From Oscillospiraceae bacterium (GTDB lineage: Bacteria; Bacillota; Clostridia; Oscillospirales; Acutalibacteraceae), in the NCBI GenBank assembly GCA_025757685.1, contig CP107220.1, forward strand, positions 1,695,501 through 1,759,500: DNA of 64,000 nt. The letters run 5' to 3'. This document shows, in pieces, positions 32,094 through 41,474 of the stretch. The first letter of the stretch is position 1. Each line of letters begins with the position of its first letter. Both the position numbers and the translations under genes were made by a program. The notes beneath the pieces were generated by a model that ran no database searches, was not told the DNA's origin, and saw only the letters and a program-made list of their open reading frames with translations.

Positions 32094-33716
32094 TTGGGCA
32101 AAACCAAGTATATCTTCATTACCGGCGGCGTTGTCAGCGGGCTGGGCAAGGGTATTACCGCCGCTTCCCTGGGCCGACTGCTGAAGTCCAGAGGGCTAAA
32201 GGTCACCGCGCAGAAGCTGGATCCGTACCTGAATGTGGACCCGGGCACCATGAACCCGGTACAGCACGGCGAGGTATTCGTTACCGACGACGGCGCGGAA
32301 ACGGACCTGGACCTGGGGCACTACGAGCGCTTTATTGACGAGTCCCTGAGCCAAAACTCCAACTTGACCTCCGGACGCGTGTACTGGAAAGTGATCACCG
32401 ACGAGCGCAAGGGCGTGTATGGCGGCCAGACCATTCAGATCATTCCCCATGTGACCAATGAGATCAAGCGTTCCATCGCCCGCAACGCAGACACCGGCGC
32501 CGATGTATGCCTGGTAGAGATCGGCGGCACCGTAGGCGATATTGAGAGCCAGCCGTTTTTGGAGGCCATTCGCCAATTTGCCGTGGAAGCCGGGCGAGAG
32601 AACTGCCTGTTTATCCATGTGACCTTGGTGCCCTACCTGGCAGCCTCCGATGAGCTGAAAAGCAAGCCCACCCAGCACAGTGTAAAGGAAATGCTTTCCA
32701 TCGGCATCAATCCGGATATTATCGTTTGCCGCACGGAGCACCCGCTGACGGATGAGATCAAGCACAAGATCTCCCTGTTCTGCAATGTGGATCCGGAGTG
32801 CGTCATTGAAAATAACAACTGCGACATTCTCTATGCCGTGCCCATCATGCTCCACCAGCAGCACATGGACGATGTGGTGATCCGCAAGCTGGGCATTGAC
32901 TGCCCCGGTGCACCGGATCTTGCCGACTGGCAGGAAATGCTGGACGCGCTGCGCCACCCGGTACAGACGGTCAAAATCGCTCTAGTGGGCAAATATGTGG
33001 AGCTGCACGACAGCTATATCAGCGTCAACGAGGCGCTGAAGCACGGCGGCATTGCCACCCACAGCGCCGTGGATATTCACTGGATCGACTCGGAGACCCT
33101 GGAGGGCGATGATGTGGATCTGGACGCCATCTTGGGCGATATGGACGGCATTTTGGTACCCGGCGGCTTTGGCTCCCGTGGCATAGAAGGCAAAATCAAC
33201 GCCTGCCGCTACGCCCGCACCCACGGCGTGCCCTACCTGGGAATCTGCCTGGGTATGCAGATTGCAATTATTGAATTTGCCCGGGATGTGCTGGGCATGG
33301 CAGACGCCAACTCGGCAGAGATCGACCCGTCCACCACCCACCCGGTGATCGACATTTTGCCGGAGCAAAAGGATGTAACGGACATGGGCGGCACCATGCG
33401 CCTGGGTCAGTACCCCTGCACCTTGAACCCGGAGTCCAAGGCCTATAGCCTGTACGGCGCCTCTATGATCTATGAGCGCCACCGCCACCGCTATGAAGTA
33501 AACAATGATTATCGCCCGGACCTGCTGAATGGGGGCATGATCTTTGCCGGTACTTCGCCGGATAACCACATTGTAGAGATGGTGGAAATCCCGGATCACC
33601 CCTGGTTTGTGGCCGGTCAGTTCCATCCGGAATTCAAGAGCCGTCCCAACCGCCCGCACCCGCTGTTCCGCGGTTTCGTCACCGCTGCCGCAGCGCGTAT
33701 GAACAGCAAGAAATAA
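32094..33716 (+). CDS. pyrG: CTP synthase (glutamine-hydrolysing)
   Basis: The protein has 540 residues. The synthetase domain (about 1-270) begins KYIFITGGVVSGLGKGI with the ATP loop, and HYERF and VEIGGTVGDIES are conserved. The class I amidotransferase domain (about 290-535) has Cys in YLGICLGMQ and His-Glu in GQFHPEF. It turns UTP to CTP. I prefer TTG 32094, 6 nt after AAAGGGTGA; a GTG at 32085 would lie inside that ribosome site. Confidence 0.95.
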   Translation: MGKTKYIFITGGVVSGLGKGITAASLGRLLKSRGLKVTAQKLDPYLNVDPGTMNPVQHGEVFVTDDGAETDLDLGHYERFIDESLSQNSNLTSGRVYWKVITDERKGVYGGQTIQIIPHVTNEIKRSIARNADTGADVCLVEIGGTVGDIESQPFLEAIRQFAVEAGRENCLFIHVTLVPYLAASDELKSKPTQHSVKEMLSIGINPDIIVCRTEHPLTDEIKHKISLFCNVDPECVIENNNCDILYAVPIMLHQQHMDDVVIRKLGIDCPGAPDLADWQEMLDALRHPVQTVKIALVGKYVELHDSYISVNEALKHGGIATHSAVDIHWIDSETLEGDDVDLDAILGDMDGILVPGGFGSRGIEGKINACRYARTHGVPYLGICLGMQIAIIEFARDVLGMADANSAEIDPSTTHPVIDILPEQKDVTDMGGTMRLGQYPCTLNPESKAYSLYGASMIYERHRHRYEVNNDYRPDLLNGGMIFAGTSPDNHIVEMVEIPDHPWFVAGQFHPEFKSRPNRPHPLFRGFVTAAAARMNSKK

Positions 33717-33732
33717 GCGCAATAAATATGCC

Positions 33733-33772
33733 AAACACCCCTATGACCCGCAAGAGCCATAGGGGTGTTTTT
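33733..33772 (+). terminator. pyrG terminator
   Basis: AAACACCCCTATG pairs perfectly with CATAGGGGTGTTT, followed by TTGCG. Confidence 0.88.
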
Positions 33773-33784
33773 GCGTAAAAAGGA

Positions 33785-33837
33785 GCGGCGGGAGCAAGCC
33801 CCCGCCCTACGGTAGGGGCGGCAATCTGCCGCCCGCA
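33785..33837. repeat. REP-like palindrome pair, head to head (family A)
   Basis: A GAGCAAG-type unit (33785-33810) and a GCAATC-type unit (33812-33837) join at CCTACGGTAGG. It lies between the pyrG and stomatin terminators. Confidence 0.82.
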
Positions 33838-33839
33838 AA

Positions 33840-33871
33840 AAACAGGGAACGGTACACACCGTTCCCTGTTT
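33840..33871 (-). terminator. Terminator of the nfeD-stomatin operon
   Basis: AAACAGGGAACGG pairs perfectly with CCGTTCCCTGTTT around TACACA. The minus-strand product is followed by TTTTGC. Confidence 0.8.
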
Positions 33872-33895
33872 CCATTTTTATACCCATTTATCTGT

Positions 33896-34819
33896 TTATT
33901 TCTGCACGGCAGACACAACGCCCTCTGCCAAACCGGCAAGGCCTTGAATTTCCGACGGAATGATGATCTTGGTGGCCTGCCCGTCGGCAGCCTTGGAGAA
34001 CGCCTCCAGCGCTTTCAGCTTAATCACCGCATCACCGGCGTTGGCCTCATTGAGCAGGCGAATAGCATCTGCGGTGGCCTTTTGCACCGCCTCAATGGCT
34101 GCAGCCTCACCCTCGGCCTCGCGAATTTTCGCTTCTTTCACAGCCTCGGCGTGAAGGATGGCCGCCTGCTTTTCTGCCTCTGCTTCCAGGATCTTGGACT
34201 CCTTGTGTCCCTCGGCCACCAAAATACGGCTCTGCTTCTCGCCCTCGGCGGTCAAGATGGCCTCGCGGCGCTGGCGCTCCGCTTTCATCTGCTTTTCCAT
34301 GGCGTCCTGAATTTCCCGGGGCGGGATAATGTTTTTCAACTCCACCCGGTTCACCTTAATACCCCAAGGGTCCGTGGCCTCGTCCAAAATCACCCGGATC
34401 TTGGTGTTGATGGTGTCGCGGGAAGTGAGGGTGCTGTCCAGCTCCATCTCGCCGATAATATTACGCAGCGTGGTGGCAGACAGGTTCTCAATGGCAGAAA
34501 TGGGGCTTTCCACACCGTAGGTGTACAGCTTGGGGTCCGTGATCTGGAAGAACACCACCGTGTCGATCTGCATAGTCACATTGTCCTTGGTGATCACCGC
34601 CTGGGGCTTAAAGTCGACCACCTGCTCCTTAAGAGAAACGGTCTTGGCAATCCGGTCAATGAACGGAATTTTTACATGCAGACCGGTCTCCCAGGTGGCG
34701 TAGAAAGTGCCCAGCCGCTCCAAAACAAACGCCTTGGACTGGGGCACTATACGAATGTTGGCCAGCACCAGCGCAATCAGCGCCAGAATGACCACAGCTA
34801 AAATGATCCACTTTAACAT
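33896..34819 (-). CDS. SPFH/Band 7 (stomatin-like) membrane protein
   Basis: The protein has 307 residues. One N-terminal membrane anchor (about 1-22) precedes the SPFH domain (about 23-190: IVPQSKAFVLERLGTFYATW, NRVELKNIIPP). A long alanine/glutamate-rich coiled coil follows (about 190-265: AEGEKQSRILVAEGHKESKI) and a short C-terminal domain. It forms oligomers that organise membrane microdomains and often partners an NfeD protein, as encoded just upstream. Confidence 0.93.
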   Translation of the reverse strand: MLKWIILAVVILALIALVLANIRIVPQSKAFVLERLGTFYATWETGLHVKIPFIDRIAKTVSLKEQVVDFKPQAVITKDNVTMQIDTVVFFQITDPKLYTYGVESPISAIENLSATTLRNIIGEMELDSTLTSRDTINTKIRVILDEATDPWGIKVNRVELKNIIPPREIQDAMEKQMKAERQRREAILTAEGEKQSRILVAEGHKESKILEAEAEKQAAILHAEAVKEAKIREAEGEAAAIEAVQKATADAIRLLNEANAGDAVIKLKALEAFSKAADGQATKIIIPSEIQGLAGLAEGVVSAVQK

Positions 34820-34869
34820 ACAAATTCTCCTTTTCTTTCATTCTATATAGATAAAAATGGATAACAAGA

Positions 34870-35319
34870 TTAAACTTTGCCCACCGGAGCCTTGGCAGGG
34901 CGCACCATCAGCTTTACGCCCTCAATGCGATCCACCACCACCGTGGTTCCGGCGGCAATGGGCGCGCCGTCCGTACTGCGGGCAGACCACACACTGCCGC
35001 ACACTCTCACCTGTCCGGTGGCGGCTAAATTGTCAATATCTTCCAGAACCACGCCGGTTCGGCCAACGCAGCGGTCCGCGTTAGTGGCCTGAATACGAGG
35101 GCGCAGGTACTTCTTCACCAGCGGTTTGGTGGCCAGCAGCGCCACCACGGACACCGCCACAAACAGCACCCCCTGGAGCCAAACAGCCCCGCCGCAGGCT
35201 GCCGCAACAGCCGCAGCCACCGCGCCCAGCACAAACCAAATGGACACCAGCTGGGCGGTAATCCCCTCCAGCACGCCAAATACGACGGCGGCAAGAATCC
35301 ATATATACAGCATTTGCAT
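34870..35319 (-). CDS. NfeD family membrane protein (short form)
   Basis: The protein has 149 residues. Three to four membrane segments (about 3-22, 25-45 and 50-70) precede an OB-fold domain (about 85-145: RCVGRTGVVLEDIDNLAATG, then GVKLMV). It lacks the ClpP-like protease domain of long NfeD. ATG 35319 has GAGGAGG ahead; the open frame upstream has no such site. It forms a two-gene operon with the stomatin-like protein 50 nt downstream. Confidence 0.88.
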   Translation of the reverse strand: MQMLYIWILAAVVFGVLEGITAQLVSIWFVLGAVAAAVAAACGGAVWLQGVLFVAVSVVALLATKPLVKKYLRPRIQATNADRCVGRTGVVLEDIDNLAATGQVRVCGSVWSARSTDGAPIAAGTTVVVDRIEGVKLMVRPAKAPVGKV

Positions 35320-35446
35320 GGGCTGCAACCTCCTCTCGGCGCAAAAAGCGGTAAACCGCCCCGATTTTCTATTCTCAGTATAGCATACGCTACACCCCTT
35401 TGCAATACACATTCCATTTTAATCGACGCGTGCCCAGCAGGGGTAT

Positions 35447-35540
35447 GCGGCGGGAGCAAGCCCCCGCCCTACGGTCGTTTTATCCCCTCAGTCGCAAAAT
35501 GCGACAGCTCCCCTTGTTTCCAAGGGGAGCCGTAAAAGGG
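35447..35540. repeat. Family A palindrome followed by family B fragment
   Basis: A GAGCAAG-type REP unit occupies 35447-35472. Next, CCCCTCAGTCGCAAAATGCG and CTCCCCTTGTTTCCAAGGGG (35483-35528) are degenerate family B modules. They lie between the nfeD and ptsI operons. Confidence 0.7.
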
Positions 35541-35548
35541 TACGATAT

Positions 35549-37165
35549 TTACGCTTCTTCCTCGCTGATCATCTTGCGGGTTTTCAGAATAGAAGCGGCA
35601 GACACGGAGAATTCGTCCAGTCCCCACTCCAGCAGATGGGGGATCAGTCGGGGGTCCGCCGCCCCCTCGCCGCACATACCCACCGGAATACCGGCGGCCT
35701 TGGCGGCCTTAATGGTCATTTCAATGGCAGAGAGCACTGCCGGCTGCATAGGATCGTACAGCCGCGCCACCGCCTGATTGCCACGATCCACTGCCATCAC
35801 ATAGCCGGTCAGATCATTGGTGCCGATGGAGAAGAAGTCCGCTTCCTTGGCCAGCTCCGCTGCAGTCAGCGCCGCAGCCGGGGTTTCTACCATAATACCC
35901 ACCGGCACCGGGTGCACATCCTCGCCGGCTTCGATCAGCTCCCGCAGACACTGCTCAATCAGCTTTTTAGCTGCCAGGATCTCTTCCTTGCAGGTGATCA
36001 GAGGCAGCATCAGCTTTAAGTCGCCGAACTTGGCTGCCCGCAAAATGGCGCGGATTTGGTCGCAAAACAAATCCGGGTGGTCCAGACAGTAGCGAATGGC
36101 CCGGTGTCCCAGGAACGGATTGTCCTCTTTTTCAATCTCTAAGTAGGGAATTTCCTTATCACCGCCAATGTCCAGCGTACGGATGATGACCTCCCGGCCG
36201 TTCATGGCCTTGGCCACCGTGGCGTAAGCCTCAAACTGCTCTGCCTCCGTGGGGCGGGACATCCGATCCATAAACAGGAATTCCGTGCGGAAAAGGCCGA
36301 TACCCTCACCGCCGTTTTGCACCACCGCCTGCACATCTTCCGGCTTGCCGATGTTTCCGTACACGGCCTTTTTCACGCCGTTCTTGGTGACGGTAGGCAG
36401 ATTGCAATAGCGGCTGAGCGCCTCTCGCTCTGCCAAATATTCCCGCTGCCGCCGCTTAAATTCCGCCGTCTGCTCTGGCGTAGGCTCCGGCAGCACTGTG
36501 CCGCGAAAGCCGTCCACCGCCACGCATTGGCCGGTGTGCAACGCCTCTACTGCACCGCTGACGGACAGCACCGCCGGAATGCCCATGGCCCGCGCCAAAA
36601 TGGCACTGTGGGAGGTCATACCGCCCACCTCTGCCACAATGGCTGCCACATGCTCCCGGTTCATTTTGCCGGTCATAGAGGGGGTAAAGTCGTGGGCCAC
36701 CAGCACCGTGCCCGGTTCAATGGCACCCAAATCCACCTGCTCCGCACCCAGCATAATACCCAGCAGATCCTCTCGCACATCGGCAATATCGCTGGCTCTC
36801 TGACGGGTCAGCTCGTCGTCCATGCCGGAAAACATGGCGATAAATTGGTTGCACACCCCATCAGCCGCCGCTTCCGCCGTTGCGCCGCCGTCGATCATCT
36901 CCTCCATTTGGGAGAGCATAAACGGATCCCGCAGCATCTCCATGTGACCGTCTAAAATCGCTGCCTCTTTCTCTCCGGCAGAGGCTTGCAGACGATCCCG
37001 CAGCTGCTCCGTCTTTTGCATAAATGCGTTAATGGCTGCCCGAAGCCGCTCTTTTTCCTGCTGGGCGCCGCCAAAGACCACGCCGCTGTAATCCAGCGAC
37101 CGGTGCTGAATGATCAAGGCCTTGCCGATGCCGCAGCCCTCGCTTACGCCTGTTCCTCTTAGCAT
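35549..37165 (-). CDS. ptsI: PTS enzyme I
   Basis: The protein has 538 residues. The phosphorylated His lies in GGMTSHSAILARAMGIPAV (near 190). The PEP-binding barrel has TEFLFMDR, RTLDIGGDKEIPYL and FSIGTNDLTGYVMAVDRGN; the catalytic Cys is in GMCGEGAADP. It passes phosphate from PEP to HPr. It is the last gene of the fructose operon. A hairpin (37206-37235) lies between ptsH and ptsI. Confidence 0.96.
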   Translation of the reverse strand: MLRGTGVSEGCGIGKALIIQHRSLDYSGVVFGGAQQEKERLRAAINAFMQKTEQLRDRLQASAGEKEAAILDGHMEMLRDPFMLSQMEEMIDGGATAEAAADGVCNQFIAMFSGMDDELTRQRASDIADVREDLLGIMLGAEQVDLGAIEPGTVLVAHDFTPSMTGKMNREHVAAIVAEVGGMTSHSAILARAMGIPAVLSVSGAVEALHTGQCVAVDGFRGTVLPEPTPEQTAEFKRRQREYLAEREALSRYCNLPTVTKNGVKKAVYGNIGKPEDVQAVVQNGGEGIGLFRTEFLFMDRMSRPTEAEQFEAYATVAKAMNGREVIIRTLDIGGDKEIPYLEIEKEDNPFLGHRAIRYCLDHPDLFCDQIRAILRAAKFGDLKLMLPLITCKEEILAAKKLIEQCLRELIEAGEDVHPVPVGIMVETPAAALTAAELAKEADFFSIGTNDLTGYVMAVDRGNQAVARLYDPMQPAVLSAIEMTIKAAKAAGIPVGMCGEGAADPRLIPHLLEWGLDEFSVSAASILKTRKMISEEEA

Positions 37166-37205
37166 GGTATCGCTCCCTCTCCTTGTTCAACTTAATAAAC
37201 ACAGC

Positions 37206-37235
37206 CAGGGAACTGCCCCAAAGAGCCGTTCCCTG
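37206..37235 (-). promoter_or_regulatory. Intercistronic hairpin between ptsH and ptsI
   Basis: CAGGGAAC pairs perfectly with GTTCCCTG around a 14-nt loop. It has no long T tract, so it may tune the ptsH:ptsI ratio by mRNA processing or stability rather than end transcription. Confidence 0.5.
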
Positions 37236-37248
37236 TGTGCAAAATTTC

Positions 37249-37515
37249 TTATGCCTCGCCTAAGCCGGACTCAATCAGACTGACCGCCTTGGCCAGCGCC
37301 TCATTTTCGTCCGGACCGTCGGCCCGCACTTCCAGCTGGCTGCCGCACTTAATGCAGCCGGCCATAATGTTCATAATGCTCTTGGCGTTAATGTCCTTGC
37401 CGTTTAAGATCAGATGCACATCACTCTGGAATGCAGTCATTTCCTTAACGAACATATTTGCCGGGCGCATATGGAAGCCCTCTTTATTGATCACCTTTGT
37501 TACCTGAGATACCAT
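37249..37515 (-). CDS. ptsH: HPr phosphocarrier protein
   Basis: The protein has 88 residues. His15 in KEGFHMRPA takes phosphate from enzyme I (the common form is GLHARPA). Ser46 in AKSIMNIMAG is the HPr kinase site, which implies CcpA-type carbon catabolite control. The start shares one base with the fruA stop (TAATG). Being inside a fructose operon, it may be a fructose-dedicated HPr or the only one; the window cannot tell. Confidence 0.95.
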   Translation of the reverse strand: MVSQVTKVINKEGFHMRPANMFVKEMTAFQSDVHLILNGKDINAKSIMNIMAGCIKCGSQLEVRADGPDENEALAKAVSLIESGLGEA

Positions 37516-39461
37516 TATGCTCTCTCCTTCTCTGTTTTATTCTTTTTCAGCAGGGCCAGCATCAACGCACCGACCACAGAGCCTGCAACCAGAGCCACAA
37601 TATAGCCCAGAGGATGATCCACAACTGCGAAAGTGAAAACACCGCCGTGGGGTGCCGGGCAAGCACAGCCAAACAGCGCGCAGACCAAACCGGCTACGGC
37701 AGAGCCAACCATACAGGACGGAATCACGCGCAGCGGATCAGACGCCGCATAAGGAATCGCGCCCTCTGTGATGAAGCACAGACCCATCGCATAATTGACC
37801 GGACCGCTTTTCAGTTCCTCTTTGGTCCACTTCTTCTTGTTAAAGGTGGTGGACAAAGCGATGGCGATAGGCGGCACCATACCACCGATCATCACCGCCG
37901 CCATGATCCAGGTATCGCCGGTGGCGACGGAAGCCGTACCGAACACATAAGCCGCCTTGTTGAACGGGCCGCCCATGTCAGTGGCCATCATAGCCGCCAG
38001 AACAACGGACAGGAGAATGCGGGAGGTTTCGCCCAGACTTTTCAGTCCGGCAGACAACGCCAAGTTGATATACCCCACGAAGGGATTGATCAGCAACATA
38101 AACAGACCGATCAACACAGTGCCGAACAGGGGATACAGGAACACCGGCTTAATGCCGTCCATGCTCTTGGGCATCCAGGAGAAGGCCTTTTTCAGTCCGT
38201 TGACCAACAGACCGGCCACAAAACCGGCCAGCAGCGCGCCCAAGAATCCGGACACAGCCTTGTCATCGCCGGTAGGCGACTGCAGCGTGGCGCCGATGGT
38301 GGCCAAATAACCGCCAACGATACCGGGCAGCAAACCGGGACGATCCGCAATGGACTGGGCAATATACCCGGCCAAAATGGGAATCATAAAGCTAAATGCC
38401 GCTTTACCGATCCAAAAGATCACCGCCGCTACCGGGTTGGTCTGGCCGAAGTTGCCGCCGGCATTGGCGTTACCGGCCAATGTATCAATCAAGAAGCCCA
38501 GAGCAATCAGCACGCCGCCGCCGACCACGAAAGGCAGCATGTGGGATACGCCGTTCATCAGGTGTTTATACACCTTGTGGCCGAAGCTCTCTTTCTCATC
38601 GTCATCCCCGACGGGGGCTGCGCCGCCCTCTGCGTGGTAAATGGGAGCCTTACCGTCCAGCACCTTTTGGATTAACTCCTGCGGTTTGTTAATACCGGCA
38701 GAAACCGTGGTTTGCAATACCGGCTTGCCGTCAAAGCGGTCCATCTCTACATTTTTATCTGCTGCAATGATAATACCGTCACAGTCAGCGATCTCTCGGC
38801 GGGTGAGTACATTTTTAGCGCCGCCGGAGCCGTTGGTCTCTGCCTTTAAGGGGCAATTCATGGCCGCACCGGCCTTTTCCAGCGCCTCGGCAGCCATATA
38901 GGTATGCGCAATGCCGGTGGGGCAGGCGGTCACCGCCAAAATACGATAGCCTTTCGGAGCCGCCTGTGCGGTTACCACCGTATCCTCCGGGGTCTCCTCC
39001 GGGTACTTGGCCCGCTCCTGGGCGTCAATAATTTCAATAAATTCCTCTGCCGTTTTGGCGCCACGAAGCCGATCGCAAAATTCCGGCTCCATAAGCATCA
39101 CCATCAGGCGAGAGAGAATTTCCAAATGCACATCGCCGTCCGGCGGAGCCGCGATCATAAACAGCAGCGAACTGGGCTTGCCGTCCGGGGCGTCATAATC
39201 CACACCGCCGGGCACGGTCATCGCCGCCAGTGCCGCATGGGCCACGCTGTCGCTCTTCGCATGAGGCACCGCAATACCCTCGCCGATGGCAGTGGTGCCC
39301 TGCCCCTCCCGCGCCAGGATCGCCGCCTTGTAGGCCGACGGGTCCGTTAGGTTGCCTGCTGCCGCGTGCAGCTCTACCAGCGCGTCGATGGCTTGGCTTT
39401 TGCTTTCAGCCGGGGCGTTCAGCCGGATCGCCCGAGGAGACAGCAAATCTTTAATCTTCAT
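37515..39461 (-). CDS. fruA: PTS fructose-specific enzyme IIABC
   Basis: The protein has 648 residues with three domains: IIA (about 1-148, phospho-His67 in GIAVPHAKSDSV), IIB (about 172-270, phospho-Cys180 in AVTACPTGIAHTYMAAEAL) and IIC (about 295-640, eight to ten membrane segments). It imports fructose as fructose 1-phosphate, the substrate of the FruK encoded upstream. Confidence 0.96.
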   Translation of the reverse strand: MKIKDLLSPRAIRLNAPAESKSQAIDALVELHAAAGNLTDPSAYKAAILAREGQGTTAIGEGIAVPHAKSDSVAHAALAAMTVPGGVDYDAPDGKPSSLLFMIAAPPDGDVHLEILSRLMVMLMEPEFCDRLRGAKTAEEFIEIIDAQERAKYPEETPEDTVVTAQAAPKGYRILAVTACPTGIAHTYMAAEALEKAGAAMNCPLKAETNGSGGAKNVLTRREIADCDGIIIAADKNVEMDRFDGKPVLQTTVSAGINKPQELIQKVLDGKAPIYHAEGGAAPVGDDDEKESFGHKVYKHLMNGVSHMLPFVVGGGVLIALGFLIDTLAGNANAGGNFGQTNPVAAVIFWIGKAAFSFMIPILAGYIAQSIADRPGLLPGIVGGYLATIGATLQSPTGDDKAVSGFLGALLAGFVAGLLVNGLKKAFSWMPKSMDGIKPVFLYPLFGTVLIGLFMLLINPFVGYINLALSAGLKSLGETSRILLSVVLAAMMATDMGGPFNKAAYVFGTASVATGDTWIMAAVMIGGMVPPIAIALSTTFNKKKWTKEELKSGPVNYAMGLCFITEGAIPYAASDPLRVIPSCMVGSAVAGLVCALFGCACPAPHGGVFTFAVVDHPLGYIVALVAGSVVGALMLALLKKNKTEKERA

Positions 39462-39519
39462 AGAGAACCCTCCTTACACAGGGCGTCGCCCTGCACATTT
39501 AATTATTCTCCGACTGCTC

Positions 39520-40437
39520 TCAGTCGGCAAAATACTGTGTCTTATACCGGCGAATGGTATCGCCGTCTGCCACGCCCTCACAAAAGGCGGAGGCATTACC
39601 GGCGGCGGAAGCCCACTGGAGCGCCGTCTTGTAATCGCCGCTGTCTGCGTACCCGGCCAGGAACCCGGCCACCATTGAGTCGCCGCAGCCTACATTGTTC
39701 ACCGGTTTGCCGGGCACCACGCCCACGGAGTGGGTGCTGCCGTCCTCTGCCAGCAGCGTGGCGCCGTACTTGCCGCGACTCACCAGCACATTGCGTGCGC
39801 CTTTCTCTTGCAACTTGGCTGCAAAGAAGCGAATCTTCTCTTCATCGTCCGGGCGAATGTCCTCGCCAAAGATCTCGCCCAGCTCGTGGTGATTGGGCTT
39901 AATAAGAAACGGGTGGTAATCCAGCACTGCCAGCAACGCGTCGCCGGTGGTGTCTACCACAATATGCACGCCTTTATTTTGCAGCTTGGCGCAGATTTGC
40001 TCATAAATGGAGCCGGGCATTTGGCTGGGTACCGCCCCGGCCAGCACCAAAAAGTCGCCGGGCATCAGTCCCTCCAGCTTGTGGAACAAAGCCTCCACTT
40101 CCGCCTCTGCCGGCTGGGCGCCGGGGGCGTTAATATCCGTTTGCCGATCGGCAAAGATCTTCACATTGATTCGGGTGTTGCCCGCTGCCAGCGGCACAAA
40201 ATCCGTTTGGATCCCCTGGGCCTGCAGCATCTGCTCCAGTGCCCGGCCGGTAAATCCGGCCACGAACCCCAGTGCCCGGGTGGGTACTCCCAGTCCGGAC
40301 AGCACCATGGACACATTGATTCCCTTGCCGCCACACAGCAGTTGGGCACTGTCCGCCCGGTTTACATCCTCGCTGCTCAACCGGGGCAGGCGCAGAATGT
40401 AGTCCAGCGCCGGGTTCAACGTTACGGTATAGATCAT
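39520..40437 (-). CDS. fruK: 1-phosphofructokinase
   Basis: The protein has 305 residues, in the PfkB family. It has the N-terminal LSSEDVNRADSAQLLCGGKGINVSMVL region and the C-terminal anion-hole motif VNNVGCGDSMVAGFLAGYA with catalytic Asp. It makes fructose 1,6-bisphosphate. The start overlaps the fruR stop (ATGA). Confidence 0.95.
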   Translation of the reverse strand: MIYTVTLNPALDYILRLPRLSSEDVNRADSAQLLCGGKGINVSMVLSGLGVPTRALGFVAGFTGRALEQMLQAQGIQTDFVPLAAGNTRINVKIFADRQTDINAPGAQPAEAEVEALFHKLEGLMPGDFLVLAGAVPSQMPGSIYEQICAKLQNKGVHIVVDTTGDALLAVLDYHPFLIKPNHHELGEIFGEDIRPDDEEKIRFFAAKLQEKGARNVLVSRGKYGATLLAEDGSTHSVGVVPGKPVNNVGCGDSMVAGFLAGYADSGDYKTALQWASAAGNASAFCEGVADGDTIRRYKTQYFAD

Positions 40438-41183
40438 AATAACGCAACCTCCTTTACCACCGTGCGTTCTCCGTACTCCGGGTCCGGCAGCCGATCGGTG
40501 ATGATCGCCGCCTGATCCAGGGGCGCAAAGCTCACGGTAGATACTTTGTCAAACTTGCTGGCGTCTGCCAGCACATAACTGACGAAACTGCGCTCCATGG
40601 CCGCCGCTTTTAAGTAGGCCTCGTCCGTGTCCGGCGTGGTAAATCCCTGACGAATGGCAATACCGTTGGTGCCGATGAAACACTTGGAAAAATTGTAGTT
40701 GTGCAAATTCTTGGCTGCCGCCAGACCGATGATGGCATCGGTGGAGTGCTTCAGCTCACCGCCCAGCACATAGGTTTTCATACCCTTGGCCACCAGCCGC
40801 TGGGCGTGAAGAAGACCGTTGGTCACAAAGGTGGCACCCGGCTGCAAGTGGTCGATCATTAACAGGGTGGAGCTGCCGGCGTCTAAATATACAAAATCCG
40901 TATCGTCCACCTGGGCAGCGGCGTAAGCGGCGATCATCTCTTTTTCGTCCATGTGCAGCTGCAGCTTTTCGTCCAGCTTCTCCTCCCGGCGAATAAAATC
41001 CCGCCGGGTCAAAGTGGCGCCGCCATGCACCTTGTGCAGCTTGCCCAGCCGATCCAGCGCAATCAGATCCCGGCGCACCGTGCTTTCGCTGGCGCCCAAA
41101 AGCTGGGTCAACTGCGCAACGGATACGGTCCCTTTTTCCTCTAACTGGGCCAAAATCTGCAAGTGTCTTTCCTGGGTAAGCAT
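40434..41183 (-). CDS. fruR: DeoR-family regulator of the fructose operon
   Basis: The protein has 249 residues. The N-terminal DeoR HTH (about 3-58) is RHLQILAQLEEKGTVSVAQL with SESTVRRDLIALDRLGKL. The sugar-phosphate-binding C-terminal domain follows (YLDAGSSTLLMIDHL, FIGTNGI). It is the first gene of the operon and is expected to repress it until fructose 1-phosphate accumulates. Confidence 0.92.
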   Translation of the reverse strand: MLTQERHLQILAQLEEKGTVSVAQLTQLLGASESTVRRDLIALDRLGKLHKVHGGATLTRRDFIRREEKLDEKLQLHMDEKEMIAAYAAAQVDDTDFVYLDAGSSTLLMIDHLQPGATFVTNGLLHAQRLVAKGMKTYVLGGELKHSTDAIIGLAAAKNLHNYNFSKCFIGTNGIAIRQGFTTPDTDEAYLKAAAMERSFVSYVLADASKFDKVSTVSFAPLDQAAIITDRLPDPEYGERTVVKEVALL

Positions 41184-41238
41184 AGACGGTTCCTTTCTGA
41201 ATTTTCCGGGCGTTTGTCGCCCTCGTCCTTACACCCAA

Positions 41239-41267
41239 AGTGTACCACGGTAAGCAAAAGCCGTCAA
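41239..41267 (-). promoter_or_regulatory. fru operon promoter
   Basis: On the minus strand TTGACG (41262-41267) and TACACT (41239-41244) are 17 bp apart. The stretch 41268-41427 shows no other feature I can support. Confidence 0.7.
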
Positions 41268-41427
41268 GTTCAATCCTTCATTTTCGTTCATTCCGCACAG
41301 TGAGCGCCTGCTCTTTTAGGCAATTTATGCAAATAAAGCTGCTTTCTTTGCACGGTTTTGAACGGTTGTGGTAAAACATGCATAAAATCCGTCATTTACA
41401 GACGCACTGGTTTGCCAAAAAGGCGCA

Positions 41428-41463
41428 AAAAAGCGCCGTATCCTCAGGATACGACGCTTTTTT
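41428..41463. terminator. Terminator of the carD gene
   Basis: AAAAAGCG and CGCTTTTTT flank the perfect inner stem CGTATCC/GGATACG. A and T runs on both sides make it usable from either strand. Confidence 0.8.
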
Positions 41464-41474
41464 ATAATCTGGAT

